Source of the DNA: G041228335 sp964580905
GTDB taxonomy: Bacteria > Pseudomonadota > Alphaproteobacteria > Puniceispirillales > UBA1172
Direction of reading: 5' to 3'
Assembly: GCA_964580905.1 (NCBI GenBank)
Contig: CAZOLR010000018.1
Location: forward strand, 1 to 44,328
Length of the DNA stretch: 44,328 nt
Below the pieces are notes generated by a model that had not been told where the DNA came from, made no database searches, and saw only the letters and a program-made list of their open reading frames with translations. The translations under genes and the position numbers were made by a program. Below, in pieces: positions 8,920 to 17,141 of the stretch; position 1 is the first letter of the stretch, and the number at the start of each line of letters is the position of its first letter.

Positions 8920-10125
8920 ATGCTTCAGCGTATTCAGCATAAATCCGTCAGGGATATTTTCATCAATATAAGCCACTTCCTTGACCATTTCATGATGCTG
9001 ATCTTTGCCAAGGCCGCCTACGATGCCGCAAGGCATTTCGGGATCGGGTATCAGGATATCATCAGTTACGGCACCCTGGGCTTTGTTCTCTTTGGTGCGA
9101 TGGCGCCCATCTCGGCAAAACTCGCTGACCGGTATTCGCGGTCTCTCATGATGGTTGTCTTTCATTTCGGGATCGGCATCGCAGCCATTGTTACAAGCCT
9201 TGCGCAGACGCTGGACCAGTTGATGATCGGGCTTGCGCTGATCGGCATTTTCGCATCGATCTTTCATCCGGTTGGCATCGCCATGCTGCTGCGTCGCGAA
9301 GGCCGGGTCGGGATCAGACTTGGTATCAACGGCGTTTTTGGCAATATGGGTGTTGCCGCCGCGCCGCTGATTATCGGCCTGCTTCTGCTTATCGGGGACT
9401 GGCAGGCAAGTTTCCTGATCTGCGGTGCGTTCTGTCTTGTTTACGGGGTTGTCTTCCTGCTTGCGCTCAGCCCCGAAACGGAGACGGCTACATCACAAAA
9501 AAACTCAGGCCAGGCTGTCTCAGGCTTTGCCGAAGGCTGGCTACGTGCCCTTCTTGCCCTGGCACTTTCCACGACTGCAGGCGGGTTCATCTTCGGCGCG
9601 ATGACCTTTCTGGTGCCAAGATATTTTGAGATTTCCATGACGGAAGTCAGTGTTTCTGTTGCCGTAACCGGGCTTCTTGCCTCGATTGTCTATGCCATCG
9701 CATCATTTGCACAGATCGGCGTGGGCTGGTTGATAGACAGGGCTTCCCCCCGCATCGTGCTCTTCAGCATAGCCACCGGACAAGGCATCTTTCTCTATGC
9801 GGCCTCGCAATTCACTGACCTCCCGTTGCTGGCGGTGATGATCATAGCCATGAGCTTTGTATTCGGGCAAATCCCCATAACCGACGCGATTATGGTGCGC
9901 TATGTCCCCGATGAATGGCGGACACGCATCCTGAGCATCAAGTTCCTGCTCAATCTTTCAGTGGGTGCGAGTGTTCTGCCGCTTTGTGCAGTTCTGTTGC
10001 AGAACGGCTATCTGATGGCAGATCTGTTTATCATCATGAGCGCCATGGCCCTGCTGATCATGGCAGCGGCCCTGTTTCTGCCGGGCCTTGCGAAGGCAAA
10101 GGAACTCCGGGAAAAAACCGCCTGA
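8920..10125 (+). CDS. MFS transporter
   Basis: Major facilitator superfamily membrane protein of about 401 residues with twelve predicted helices in two halves. The cytoplasmic loop between helices 2 and 3 reads KLADRYSRSLMM, a variant of the MFS signature. It is the last gene of the operon and could import the substrate or export an intermediate. The ATG at 8920 follows GGGGA at a short distance. A TTG two codons earlier is possible. No family-specific substrate residues are recognisable. The convergent lipoprotein gene ends 23 bases after its stop and no clear terminator lies between them. Confidence 0.88.
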   Translation: MLQRIQHKSVRDIFINISHFLDHFMMLIFAKAAYDAARHFGIGYQDIISYGTLGFVLFGAMAPISAKLADRYSRSLMMVVFHFGIGIAAIVTSLAQTLDQLMIGLALIGIFASIFHPVGIAMLLRREGRVGIRLGINGVFGNMGVAAAPLIIGLLLLIGDWQASFLICGAFCLVYGVVFLLALSPETETATSQKNSGQAVSGFAEGWLRALLALALSTTAGGFIFGAMTFLVPRYFEISMTEVSVSVAVTGLLASIVYAIASFAQIGVGWLIDRASPRIVLFSIATGQGIFLYAASQFTDLPLLAVMIIAMSFVFGQIPITDAIMVRYVPDEWRTRILSIKFLLNLSVGASVLPLCAVLLQNGYLMADLFIIMSAMALLIMAAALFLPGLAKAKELREKTA

Positions 10126-10148
10126 GCTCCTTTGCGGAATTTAAAGTA

Positions 10149-10265
10149 TCAGCTATCGCCGGAGCCAACCTGTGCCCATTCCGGCACCCAGGTCGGATAG
10201 CTTGAACACCCGGCCGCCCCGAAAAGGGTCAATGTCAGCAAAACACCTGCAACAATCTTTTTCAT
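10149..10265 (-). CDS. Small predicted lipoprotein, 38 residues
   Basis: A short gene with all the marks of translation and export. A strong ribosome site AAGGAG lies 6 bases before ATG 10265. The N-terminus is MKK, followed by a hydrophobic stretch (IVAGVLLTLTLF) and a lipobox FGAAGC, with the lipidated Cys at position 20. Only 18 residues follow (SSYPTWVPEWAQVGSGDS), rich in Trp and Pro and without basic residues. Asp is not at position +2, so outer-membrane sorting is likely. I do not recognise a family. It is convergent with the MFS gene and could be the last gene of the minus-strand sulfonate operon, although a gap of 98 bases with AT-rich promoter-like sequence suggests its own start of transcription. 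It could be an entericidin-like or envelope-tuning peptide. Confidence 0.7.
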   Translation of the reverse strand: MKKIVAGVLLTLTLFGAAGCSSYPTWVPEWAQVGSGDS

Positions 10266-10363
10266 AAATCTGCTCCTTAATCGTAGACATATTAATAAAC
10301 GCTAACATAACCTTCACGGCCTGTCATCGGTCTTGCCCCGGGTTTTTCTGACACGGCGGAAAT

Positions 10364-11101
10364 TCAGATCTTTTTCATTACGTCATACTGCCCGGGCGGC
10401 AGGCGAACAATTCCATTAATACCGAGAGGCGGCGCATATTCCAGAAACATCTCTGTTGCGGCAAAATCCAGCAGACGACGGGTCAGTCGCCCGACAACAT
10501 CAGAAGAAAGATGCCCCGGGGCCACAAAGGGCAGGCCCGGGTAATCGGGTGTTTTGCCCAAAACCCGGATACGTTCCATATTTCGGGGAGACTGAAGGTT
10601 CGCCAGATTGAGGCTGAGCCGGTCGATCGCGGCCAACATCGCCTTTCCTTCAGAAATCATCTCAACAGAATTCAGGTGGCCGCCACTTAAGACATATCGG
10701 GGAAACCTTTCATCTCCCCTGCCCAGCATGTGGGATGCGAAAACAACTGACCCCGAAAAGGAGGAAAGCTCATTAATGGCAACGAGATGACGTTCCGGCT
10801 CAAAATCTTCCGGTTTTTCCAATCCTTCCTCAAGCGGGGTGATCAGCACGGAATGATAAAATCCCGGCGGAACGGACAGCTCTGCGAGCGAGAATGTTGC
10901 GAGATACGAATACGTGCCGGGATCAGCTCTGGCAAAATCAATGCCGCAGATCTGACCGAAACTGAACCCGTTCTGACGGGTCATGATATCATCAATATCC
11001 CCCGCCTCTTCCTTCATCCAGTCTTCAAGAGCTTTGAAAAGGGGCAGGGCCGCATCCGAAAGATACATGTCGAGTTTGGCAAATGACGACGCGGGCTTCA
11101 T
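10364..11101 (-). CDS. PhnD-like substrate-binding fold protein without signal peptide
   Basis: 245 residues resembling the phosphate/phosphonate-binding PhnD family (type II periplasmic binding fold). Family landmarks are MYLSDAALPLFKALEDW near the N-terminus, the central INELSSFSGSVVF, then VLSGGHLNSVEMISEGKAMLAAID and near the end KTPDYPGLPFVAP. No signal peptide or lipobox is visible, so it is probably cytoplasmic, unlike transport-linked PhnD proteins. No ABC permease or ATPase gene is nearby. It is downstream of the TauE-type exporter in the sulfonate operon and may bind an oxyanion such as sulfonate, phosphonate or sulfite as a sensor or enzyme partner. The role is unknown. The ribosome site at ATG 11101 is weak. 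Confidence 0.72.
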   Translation of the reverse strand: MKPASSFAKLDMYLSDAALPLFKALEDWMKEEAGDIDDIMTRQNGFSFGQICGIDFARADPGTYSYLATFSLAELSVPPGFYHSVLITPLEEGLEKPEDFEPERHLVAINELSSFSGSVVFASHMLGRGDERFPRYVLSGGHLNSVEMISEGKAMLAAIDRLSLNLANLQSPRNMERIRVLGKTPDYPGLPFVAPGHLSSDVVGRLTRRLLDFAATEMFLEYAPPLGINGIVRLPPGQYDVMKKI

Positions 11102-11187
11102 TGCTCTGTTTGCCTGATCATCCCGAGCGCATTTATTCCGCTGAAGAGAAACATCTTCTTTTTTCCTTTTTCATGCGCAGGATAAGG

Positions 11188-11955
11188 CTAGAAGACCCCG
11201 ACGGCAATCAGGCGGAAGCCCATGAGAAGAAAAGCAACCAGCACAATCTTCCGGAAGGTATCCTGCGGGACATGATTCCGCATCATCTCACCTATGCGGA
11301 AACCTGTCAGCACCACGCACATGCCTATCAGCGACTGGAGCATTGTCTCAGGAGTGAGTGTTCCGGCGATATAAAGACCAAAGGCAAGGGGAAAACACCC
11401 GGCAAGGAAGAGAAAGCCCGTGGCGGCGATAAAATCATCTTTTTCAAGGTTCCGGGCCAGAAGATACATGGCAACAGTGGGAGACCAGATTGAACTGAGC
11501 CCGCCCAGCACACCTGAGGCAATGCCAAAACCTATCTGCCAGCCTCGTCCCGGCCCGATGGGAAGACGTATCCCGTAAAGTCCGTTGAGGGCAAAGATGA
11601 TCATCGCGATCCCGATGGAAATGGTCAGAAATGACGTGGGATAACGATTGATGAATATCGAGGTCATAAAAATCGCCAGCATGATGGCCAGTGCAAACGC
11701 CCAATATGTCTTTGCAACCTCGATCTTGTTTGCGGCGCGGCTGAACTGCGTCAGGTTTGAGAAAATAATGGGCAGTGTCAGCAGTGCGATGGCATGGGTG
11801 GGGGTTGTGACAAGCGTGAGCAGGCCCATGGCCGCCGCCGGCAAACCTATCCCGAGAAAGCCCTTCACAATACCCGAAAGAAGAAAGGTGACCATCATCA
11901 CCATCAGTACGGTGATATCCAGCGACGGCATGAGGAGGGCAAGAATATTATCCAT
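11188..11955 (-). CDS. TSUP/TauE family membrane protein, probable sulfite or sulfonate exporter
   Basis: About 255 residues with eight or so hydrophobic helices and the two-fold glycine-rich repeat of the TauE/SafE (TSUP) family. It opens with LLSGIVKGFLGIGLPAAAMG, and the second half has ASGVLGGLSSIWSP. TauE-type proteins next to sulfonate degradation genes are known or proposed to export sulfite set free by C-S cleavage or to move the sulfonate itself. It starts 20 bases after the SauT-like ligase stop, in the same operon. The start could also be the GTG at 11958, which sits better behind AAAGG. Exported anion inferred from context, not from residues. Confidence 0.85.
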   Translation of the reverse strand: MDNILALLMPSLDITVLMVMMVTFLLSGIVKGFLGIGLPAAAMGLLTLVTTPTHAIALLTLPIIFSNLTQFSRAANKIEVAKTYWAFALAIMLAIFMTSIFINRYPTSFLTISIGIAMIIFALNGLYGIRLPIGPGRGWQIGFGIASGVLGGLSSIWSPTVAMYLLARNLEKDDFIAATGFLFLAGCFPLAFGLYIAGTLTPETMLQSLIGMCVVLTGFRIGEMMRNHVPQDTFRKIVLVAFLLMGFRLIAVGVF

Positions 11956-11975
11956 CACTCAGATTGCCTTTCTTC

Positions 11976-13499
11976 CTACCCCAGATCCGGATAGACCAGC
12001 GGTTTCAGCTTCATCCGCTGCACTTTTCCGGATGGTCCCTTGGGCAGATCATCTAGGACATGAACCATGTCCGGAGATTTGAATTTACCCAGTCGTTCCC
12101 GGCAGAACTCAATCAGCTGATCAATATCGATATCGTGATCATCCTTAAGGCGGATACAGGCTTCAACACGTTCGCCATACTTGTCGCAGGGCATGGAAAA
12201 TGCCGCCGCTTCCAGAACGGACCCGTGCTCCAGAAGAACTTCATCAATTTCGCGTGGCGCAATATTCTCCCCGCCTTTGATGATCAGCTCCTTGATCCGG
12301 CCGGAAACGAAAACATACCCATCTTCATCCATATGACCGAGATCACCTGTCCGCAACCATCCGTCAGGGGTGATTGTCCTGGCGGTTTCGTCGGGCTGAT
12401 TGAGATAGCCCAGCATCACGTTATCACCACGGACAAGAATCTCCCCCGTAACGCCCGGCGCCACAGGTTTCTGGTTTTCATCACCAATAATGACCTCATT
12501 GCCGAAGGCAATACCGGGAGAGCCGATCTTTCTTTCACCGGGCGGCATCGGATTGGAAAGTATCTGAGCGCCTGTTTCCGTCAGGCCCATTGTTTCAATA
12601 ATCGGGATACCGAAACGATCCTCGAAACGACGATGGATTTCAGGCGGCAGTGGCGATGATGCCGATCTTGAAAAACGTAACCGCCCCAGATCACCGGCAT
12701 CTTCATCGTTGTTGAGCAGATAGGCAAAAAGCGTCGGCACCGCTGAAAACCAGCTGCAGTTATTGGATTTGATCTGCTCCCAGAACCGGTTGACCGAAAA
12801 ACGGTAGGGGATCACCAATGTGCTGGCTGAAACCAGCGTGCCCATCACGGTAACGCAGAGCCCGTTGATATGATAGATGGGCAGGACACACAGCCCCGCA
12901 TCATCCGCATTGACCCCGTGTCCGTCGGAAACGTTGCGGCCAGCGGCCAGCAGGTTTGCATGGCTCAGCATCACCCCTTTGGGATTGCCGGTGGTCCCGG
13001 ACGTGTACATCAGCAAGGCCGGCTGGCCCGGCTCAGGCTGTTCAGGTTCGGAAAGAGGCGTGTTTTCAGCCCATTCTGGCCCCTCTTCCGGATGCAGCGG
13101 CACCATCACCGGGGACGTGCCGGCTTCGGATGCGGCCTCTTTGATATCGGCCCTGCAATCGTCCGCCACAAATATGAGGCCAGCCCCGGAATGGTTGAGG
13201 ACATAGGCCATCACTTTGGCGCCGGCAACCAGATTGAGCGGGGTTGCATGAAACCCGCCATAGGTAATCCCCATGAAAGCAAGGCATGAGCTGATGGAAT
13301 TATGCGCGGCGACGGCAATTCTGTCCCCGGGTTTAAACCCCAGACCTGTAAGGCGGGATGCAATATCCTTTATGCGTAACAGGGCTTCAGCATAACTTAC
13401 GCTCACCCCTGTTTCAGGTGAAATCAGCCAGGGTTTCCCGCCATGGGTTCGTGCGTTTAATTCAATCTGATGACGCAGGTCAGCCGGAAGATCAGCCAT
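11976..13499 (-). CDS. sauT: Acyl-CoA ligase, probable sulfoacetate-CoA ligase (SauT-like)
   Basis: ANL-superfamily AMP-forming ligase of 507 residues that would activate sulfoacetate (or a similar acid) to its CoA ester. The P-loop TSGTTGNPKG is at 166-175. The C-terminal hinge region reads GWLRTGDLGHMDEDGY, followed by GRIKELIIKGGENI, and the catalytic lysine is K492 in GPSGKVQR. The start at 13499 lies one base after the stop of the SauS-like gene. The reading frame is open for another 90 codons inside that gene, but those residues are not family-like. The fused order dehydrogenase-ligase matches the SauST pair of Cupriavidus necator. Without a neighbour like sauS I would call it only a medium-chain acid ligase, so the substrate is inferred from context. 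Confidence 0.8.
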   Translation of the reverse strand: MADLPADLRHQIELNARTHGGKPWLISPETGVSVSYAEALLRIKDIASRLTGLGFKPGDRIAVAAHNSISSCLAFMGITYGGFHATPLNLVAGAKVMAYVLNHSGAGLIFVADDCRADIKEAASEAGTSPVMVPLHPEEGPEWAENTPLSEPEQPEPGQPALLMYTSGTTGNPKGVMLSHANLLAAGRNVSDGHGVNADDAGLCVLPIYHINGLCVTVMGTLVSASTLVIPYRFSVNRFWEQIKSNNCSWFSAVPTLFAYLLNNDEDAGDLGRLRFSRSASSPLPPEIHRRFEDRFGIPIIETMGLTETGAQILSNPMPPGERKIGSPGIAFGNEVIIGDENQKPVAPGVTGEILVRGDNVMLGYLNQPDETARTITPDGWLRTGDLGHMDEDGYVFVSGRIKELIIKGGENIAPREIDEVLLEHGSVLEAAAFSMPCDKYGERVEACIRLKDDHDIDIDQLIEFCRERLGKFKSPDMVHVLDDLPKGPSGKVQRMKLKPLVYPDLG

Positions 13500-13500
13500 G

Positions 13501-14913
13501 TTACTTCCCGAATGTAGTCCAGTAATTGCCAAAAATTTCTTCCAGTTCGGGCTTGTTTTCCGCAATCTGACGAACAACCCGCACACGGTTGATGAAATGC
13601 CGCCAGTGCAGATTATCATCAATGGAATTACCGCCCCAACTGCCGCATCCCATGGAAAGTGAGAAAGGAAGGCCGTTATTGAAGAAACCTCCATTGGCAA
13701 AACAATGCGCCTGATTAACGATGACGCGGCAGGTGCGTGCTGCCATGGCAAGATGACGTGCCCTTTCATCCATTGATGAGTGCAGGCTTAACGAATGCCC
13801 CGCCCCCTGATAATCCTGAATGGTTTTTGCCAGATCAACCGCCGCATCAAAATCTTCGGCACGATACAGCGCAAGGAAACGTGACATCTTCTCACCTGAG
13901 ATGAGGGCGTCCGGGCCAGCCTTATCCGTCGGGGCAATGAGAAATTGCGTGTTGTCGCCCGCTCTTGATGTAAGATCAAGCGCATCGGTGATAACGTCTA
14001 TATCCTTGGCCAAGAGGGTGGTGGTCATATGGCCGTCATGCCAGTGAACGCCTTCAAGGCGACTGACTTCATCGGCGGTCAGCACAAGCCCTCCTGCGGA
14101 TTCGAGTGCCGTGACAACCTCATCATAAACGGAACTGACGGCTATCACCGCATTTTCCGAAGAACATGACGTGGCGTTGTCAAACACCTTAGAGGCGGCG
14201 ATCTTGGCAGCAGCACCTTTGATATCTGCCGTCTCATCAATGATGCTGACCACGTTCCCCTGCCCGACACCAATCGCAGGAGTGCCGGAAGAATACCCTG
14301 CCCGCACATTGTTCTGTGAGCCGGTGACAACAAGCAGATCAGCAAGTTCCATCAATCGTCTGGTCTTTTCTTTTGATGGCGGCAGAGGAACCATCTGGAC
14401 AAGATCACGCGGCACCCCAACCTTGTCGAGTTCGGCATAGATATAGCCAAGAAGCTGTGTCATTGGCTTTGCCCCTTTAGGGGACGGAGCAACAATGATG
14501 GCATTCCCCGTCTTGAGCGCATTGATGATATTGTTGGTCGGGGTTGCCAGTGGATTGGTTGACGGCACAATCGCGGCAATGACACCCTTAGGGCGATAAT
14601 AGACCGACAGGCCTTTCGCCTCATCATCTTCGATATGACCAAAGGCCTTGACACCTTTAATATCACGCATCAGGCCAAGGGTTTTGTTATGGTTTTTCCT
14701 GATCTTGTCATCAGCATTCCCGAGCCCTGTCTCGCTGACAGCCATGACCGCCAGTTCAGCGTTGCGGCCCGGTTCCATCAGCGCCCAGGCAACAGCCTGA
14801 CAGGCACGATCAAACAACTCCTGCGATCCGTTGGCTTCATACTCAGCCTGTGCCGCCCGGGCGCGGGCGACCATCGCATCAATAGCGGCAATATCACTTT
14901 CAGCTGTTGTCAT
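13501..14913 (-). CDS. sauS: Acylating aldehyde dehydrogenase, probable sulfoacetaldehyde dehydrogenase (SauS-like)
   Basis: 470 residues, the length of SauS. Converts sulfoacetyl-CoA and NAD(P)H to sulfoacetaldehyde, or the reverse. The CoA-acylating subfamily is shown by PSTNPLATPTNNIINALKTG at 117-136, PSPKGAKP at 143-150 and the nucleophile C250 in FDNATSCSSENAV, with no acid/base Glu of hydrolytic aldehyde dehydrogenases. The same features occur in AdhE and EutE-type enzymes, but these adopt different N- and C-termini, and the next gene is a CoA ligase as in sauST. It follows tctA after 72 bases, with a stable hairpin in the gap. It is likely co-transcribed with the TTT transporter genes. 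I am fairly sure of the family and less sure of the substrate. Confidence 0.82.
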   Translation of the reverse strand: MTTAESDIAAIDAMVARARAAQAEYEANGSQELFDRACQAVAWALMEPGRNAELAVMAVSETGLGNADDKIRKNHNKTLGLMRDIKGVKAFGHIEDDEAKGLSVYYRPKGVIAAIVPSTNPLATPTNNIINALKTGNAIIVAPSPKGAKPMTQLLGYIYAELDKVGVPRDLVQMVPLPPSKEKTRRLMELADLLVVTGSQNNVRAGYSSGTPAIGVGQGNVVSIIDETADIKGAAAKIAASKVFDNATSCSSENAVIAVSSVYDEVVTALESAGGLVLTADEVSRLEGVHWHDGHMTTTLLAKDIDVITDALDLTSRAGDNTQFLIAPTDKAGPDALISGEKMSRFLALYRAEDFDAAVDLAKTIQDYQGAGHSLSLHSSMDERARHLAMAARTCRVIVNQAHCFANGGFFNNGLPFSLSMGCGSWGGNSIDDNLHWRHFINRVRVVRQIAENKPELEEIFGNYWTTFGK

Positions 14914-14936
14914 GTCTTCCCTTTTTCAATTCGCTG

Positions 14937-14963
14937 GAAGGGCAAAAGCAGGTCCTGCCCTTC
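14937..14963 (-). promoter_or_regulatory. Intergenic hairpin between tctA and sauS
   Basis: A perfect 8-bp inverted repeat, GAAGGGCA (14937-14944) and TGCCCTTC (14956-14963), encloses an alternative inner stem GCAGG-T-CCTGC. On the minus strand no T-run follows directly. It is more likely an mRNA processing or stabilising element, or a leaky attenuator, than a full terminator. Confidence 0.5.
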
Positions 14964-14985
14964 AAAGACCGGTAATCTGACTATA

Positions 14986-16482
14986 TCAGGACGCGTTCTG
15001 CGACCTTGAAGACTGGATCGCCGAATAGATACCCCTCAGCAGTGTAAGTGCACCGGCAATAACCAGAATCGTACAGATCGGGCGCGAGAAATACGTCACC
15101 AGATCATAATGCACCATCTGCATGCCCTGGGCGAAATTCTGCTCACCTATTTTACCGAGGATAAGCCCGAGAACAATGCCGGGGATCGAATATCCGGATC
15201 GCCGCAACAGAAAACCGATGATACCAGCGGCAAACATGACCATCACATCAAGCACCAGTCCGCGCCCGATATAAGCCCCGATACTGGCCAGCATCAGGAT
15301 CAGCGGGGCCAGAAACTGAAACGGGATCTTAAGGAGGTAAAGGATCGTCTTTGTTTCCAGCAAGCCGATGAACAGGATAGATACATTCGCATAGAACATC
15401 GCGGCAAAAACAATCCAGATCAGATCAGGCGAGTTGTAGAAAACAAGCGGCCCGGGTTCAAGATCATGCATCTGGAAAACCGCCACCATCATCGCGGTAA
15501 GCGCGCCACCCGGAAGACCGAGCGCCAGAAGCGGGATCATCGCAGCGCCGGTTGCGGCGTTGTTTGCTGTTTCAGAAGAAATCACGCCTTCTAGTTTGCC
15601 TTTGCCGAATTCTTCCTTGTTCTTGGACCAGCGCACCGCTTCGCCATATCCCATGAAGGCGGCAAGCGTAGCCCCGATACCAGGAAGAATCCCGCAGAAG
15701 AAGCCGACAAAAATAGACCGCACAACCGCAATTTTATGTGCCCAAAGCTCCCAGAATGTAGGGAAATTCACGCTCAGTTCAGGGGCTTCGTATTTTCCGC
15801 TCGCTTTCTTTTCCGCCTGGACAAAAACTTCGGACACCGCGAAGAAGCCCAGTATAGCCGGCACGAAAGCAATGCCCGCCGCCAGATCAGAAAACCCGAA
15901 ATTATACCGGTTGATCCCGCCGACAGGGTCCTGCCCGATGGTTGCAATCAGAAGGCCGAGAAGAACGGAGAGCCAGCCCTTCCAGATCGTCCGCCCCCCC
16001 ACTGTTGAAGCCACGGCAAGACCGAAAAATACCAGCGCGAAGATTTCCGGCGGACCGATATTCATAATCGCCCATTTCGCCAGCGGTTCGGTCGCCGACA
16101 TCATCACCAGTGCCGAAGCTGTCCCGCCGATAGCCGAACAGAGCACCGCGGCACCGACAGCCTTGGCGGCCTTGCCCTGCCTTGTCATCGGGTAGCCGTC
16201 AAACGCGGTGGGCGCATTTTCCGGCGCACCGGGTATGTTGAAGAGAATGGCTGTTATGGCCCCGCCATAAGTGCCGGTACAGTAAATCACCGCAAAGAGC
16301 ATGACACCCTGGGCGGGATCAAGATCAGCGGTAAAGGGCAGAAGAATGGCCGCAAGGGTGAGCATGCTCACACCGGGGATAGCCCCGAAAAGCATCCCGC
16401 CAAGCACACCGAAAACAAAAATCGCGACAGTAAAGGGATCGCCGAAAAGCGTCATCGTACCTGTCAGAAAATTCTCCCACAT
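14986..16482 (-). CDS. tctA: Tripartite tricarboxylate transporter (TTT) large permease TctA
   Basis: 498 residues, the usual size of TctA, with about twelve hydrophobic segments. Two repeats of the family glycine-proline motif are visible, in GAIPGVSMLTLAAILLPF near the N-terminus and GILPGIGATLAAFMGYGEAV near residue 265. The IPLLALGLPGGALTAMM segment follows. It forms the main transport channel of a binding-protein-dependent secondary transporter in the inner membrane. It is third in tctC-tctB-tctA and starts 14 bases after tctB. TTT systems carry citrate, other carboxylates and, in SlcHFG, sulfolactate. The adjacent sauS and sauT suggest sulfoacetate or a related sulfonate as substrate. 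Confidence 0.94.
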   Translation of the reverse strand: MWENFLTGTMTLFGDPFTVAIFVFGVLGGMLFGAIPGVSMLTLAAILLPFTADLDPAQGVMLFAVIYCTGTYGGAITAILFNIPGAPENAPTAFDGYPMTRQGKAAKAVGAAVLCSAIGGTASALVMMSATEPLAKWAIMNIGPPEIFALVFFGLAVASTVGGRTIWKGWLSVLLGLLIATIGQDPVGGINRYNFGFSDLAAGIAFVPAILGFFAVSEVFVQAEKKASGKYEAPELSVNFPTFWELWAHKIAVVRSIFVGFFCGILPGIGATLAAFMGYGEAVRWSKNKEEFGKGKLEGVISSETANNAATGAAMIPLLALGLPGGALTAMMVAVFQMHDLEPGPLVFYNSPDLIWIVFAAMFYANVSILFIGLLETKTILYLLKIPFQFLAPLILMLASIGAYIGRGLVLDVMVMFAAGIIGFLLRRSGYSIPGIVLGLILGKIGEQNFAQGMQMVHYDLVTYFSRPICTILVIAGALTLLRGIYSAIQSSRSQNAS

Positions 16483-16496
16483 GGCTTTACCTTTAC

Positions 16497-17054
16497 CTAC
16501 ATCAACTGTTGGATCTGCGTTTTTGTCTTGAGCATAAACGCGCTGAAATCATAGAACGGTGAGACATTGCCCTGCGGCAGTGGCGCGTTCAGGAGAAACA
16601 TGAAAAGAATGATCAGAAAAGTGTAAATGACCAGCGTTACCAGCAATATCATGCCGATCCGGCGCTCTCCCCATGCCAGCATGATCAGCGCGATAAAAAA
16701 TGGCGTGCCCGCATAAAAGCCGACAGGCTTGAGCAGTATCGCATAAATGAACGGCAGCAAGAGAATGAACGCTGTTTTGGCAACCTGCCCAATGGAATTG
16801 TAACTGACTTCACTGCTTTCCTCGCTGAAGCCAACACGGCCTTTCTGGGTTTCGGATCCGTTGTTCCATGCGTAATAGAGATTGCCGATCCCGACGAGGA
16901 TCAGCAGAAACAGGATAGATCTGGGCCAGCCTGTGGCGCCGAATTTGTAGATTTCAATTTCTTTATTGAATTCAAAGGAAAACGCGAAAAAGACAGCGAA
17001 GATGAAGATCCATATCCCTGTCTCAACAAGATGTGCCCGCGATAGATTGCCCAT
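16497..17054 (-). CDS. tctB: TTT transporter small permease TctB
   Basis: 185 residues with four hydrophobic helices, including WIFIFAVFFAFSFEF near the start and VTLVIYTFLIILFMFLLNAP near the end, as expected for TctB. It is the small membrane partner of TctA. It lies between tctC and tctA. A hairpin separates it from tctC, which would lower expression of the membrane genes relative to the binding protein. The ribosome site at ATG 17054 is weak (GGAACC). Confidence 0.88.
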   Translation of the reverse strand: MGNLSRAHLVETGIWIFIFAVFFAFSFEFNKEIEIYKFGATGWPRSILFLLILVGIGNLYYAWNNGSETQKGRVGFSEESSEVSYNSIGQVAKTAFILLLPFIYAILLKPVGFYAGTPFFIALIMLAWGERRIGMILLVTLVIYTFLIILFMFLLNAPLPQGNVSPFYDFSAFMLKTKTQIQQLM

Positions 17055-17097
17055 GGTTCCGGCCCTGATCTGACAAGATGATTTTGTATAAAGAGAG

Positions 17098-17124
17098 ACC
17101 TGCCCGGTATATGGCCGGACAGGT
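17098..17124 (-). terminator. Hairpin between tctC and tctB, probable partial terminator or 3' stabiliser
   Basis: A 10-bp stem with one mismatch, ACCTGCCCGG (17098-17107) against CCGGACAGGT (17115-17124), with a 7-base loop, lies 18 bases after the tctC stop. On the minus strand it is followed by CTCTCTTTAT, which is only a weak U-tract. The arrangement is typical of binding-protein genes that need more transcript than their permeases. Confidence 0.55.
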
Positions 17125-17141
17125 CAGATTCAAAACAGATC

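Noticed and set aside
13500..13769. N-terminal extension of the SauT-like ligase
   Set aside because: The extra 90 codons overlap the SauS-like gene in another frame and do not resemble ligase N-termini. ATG 13499 gives the normal length.
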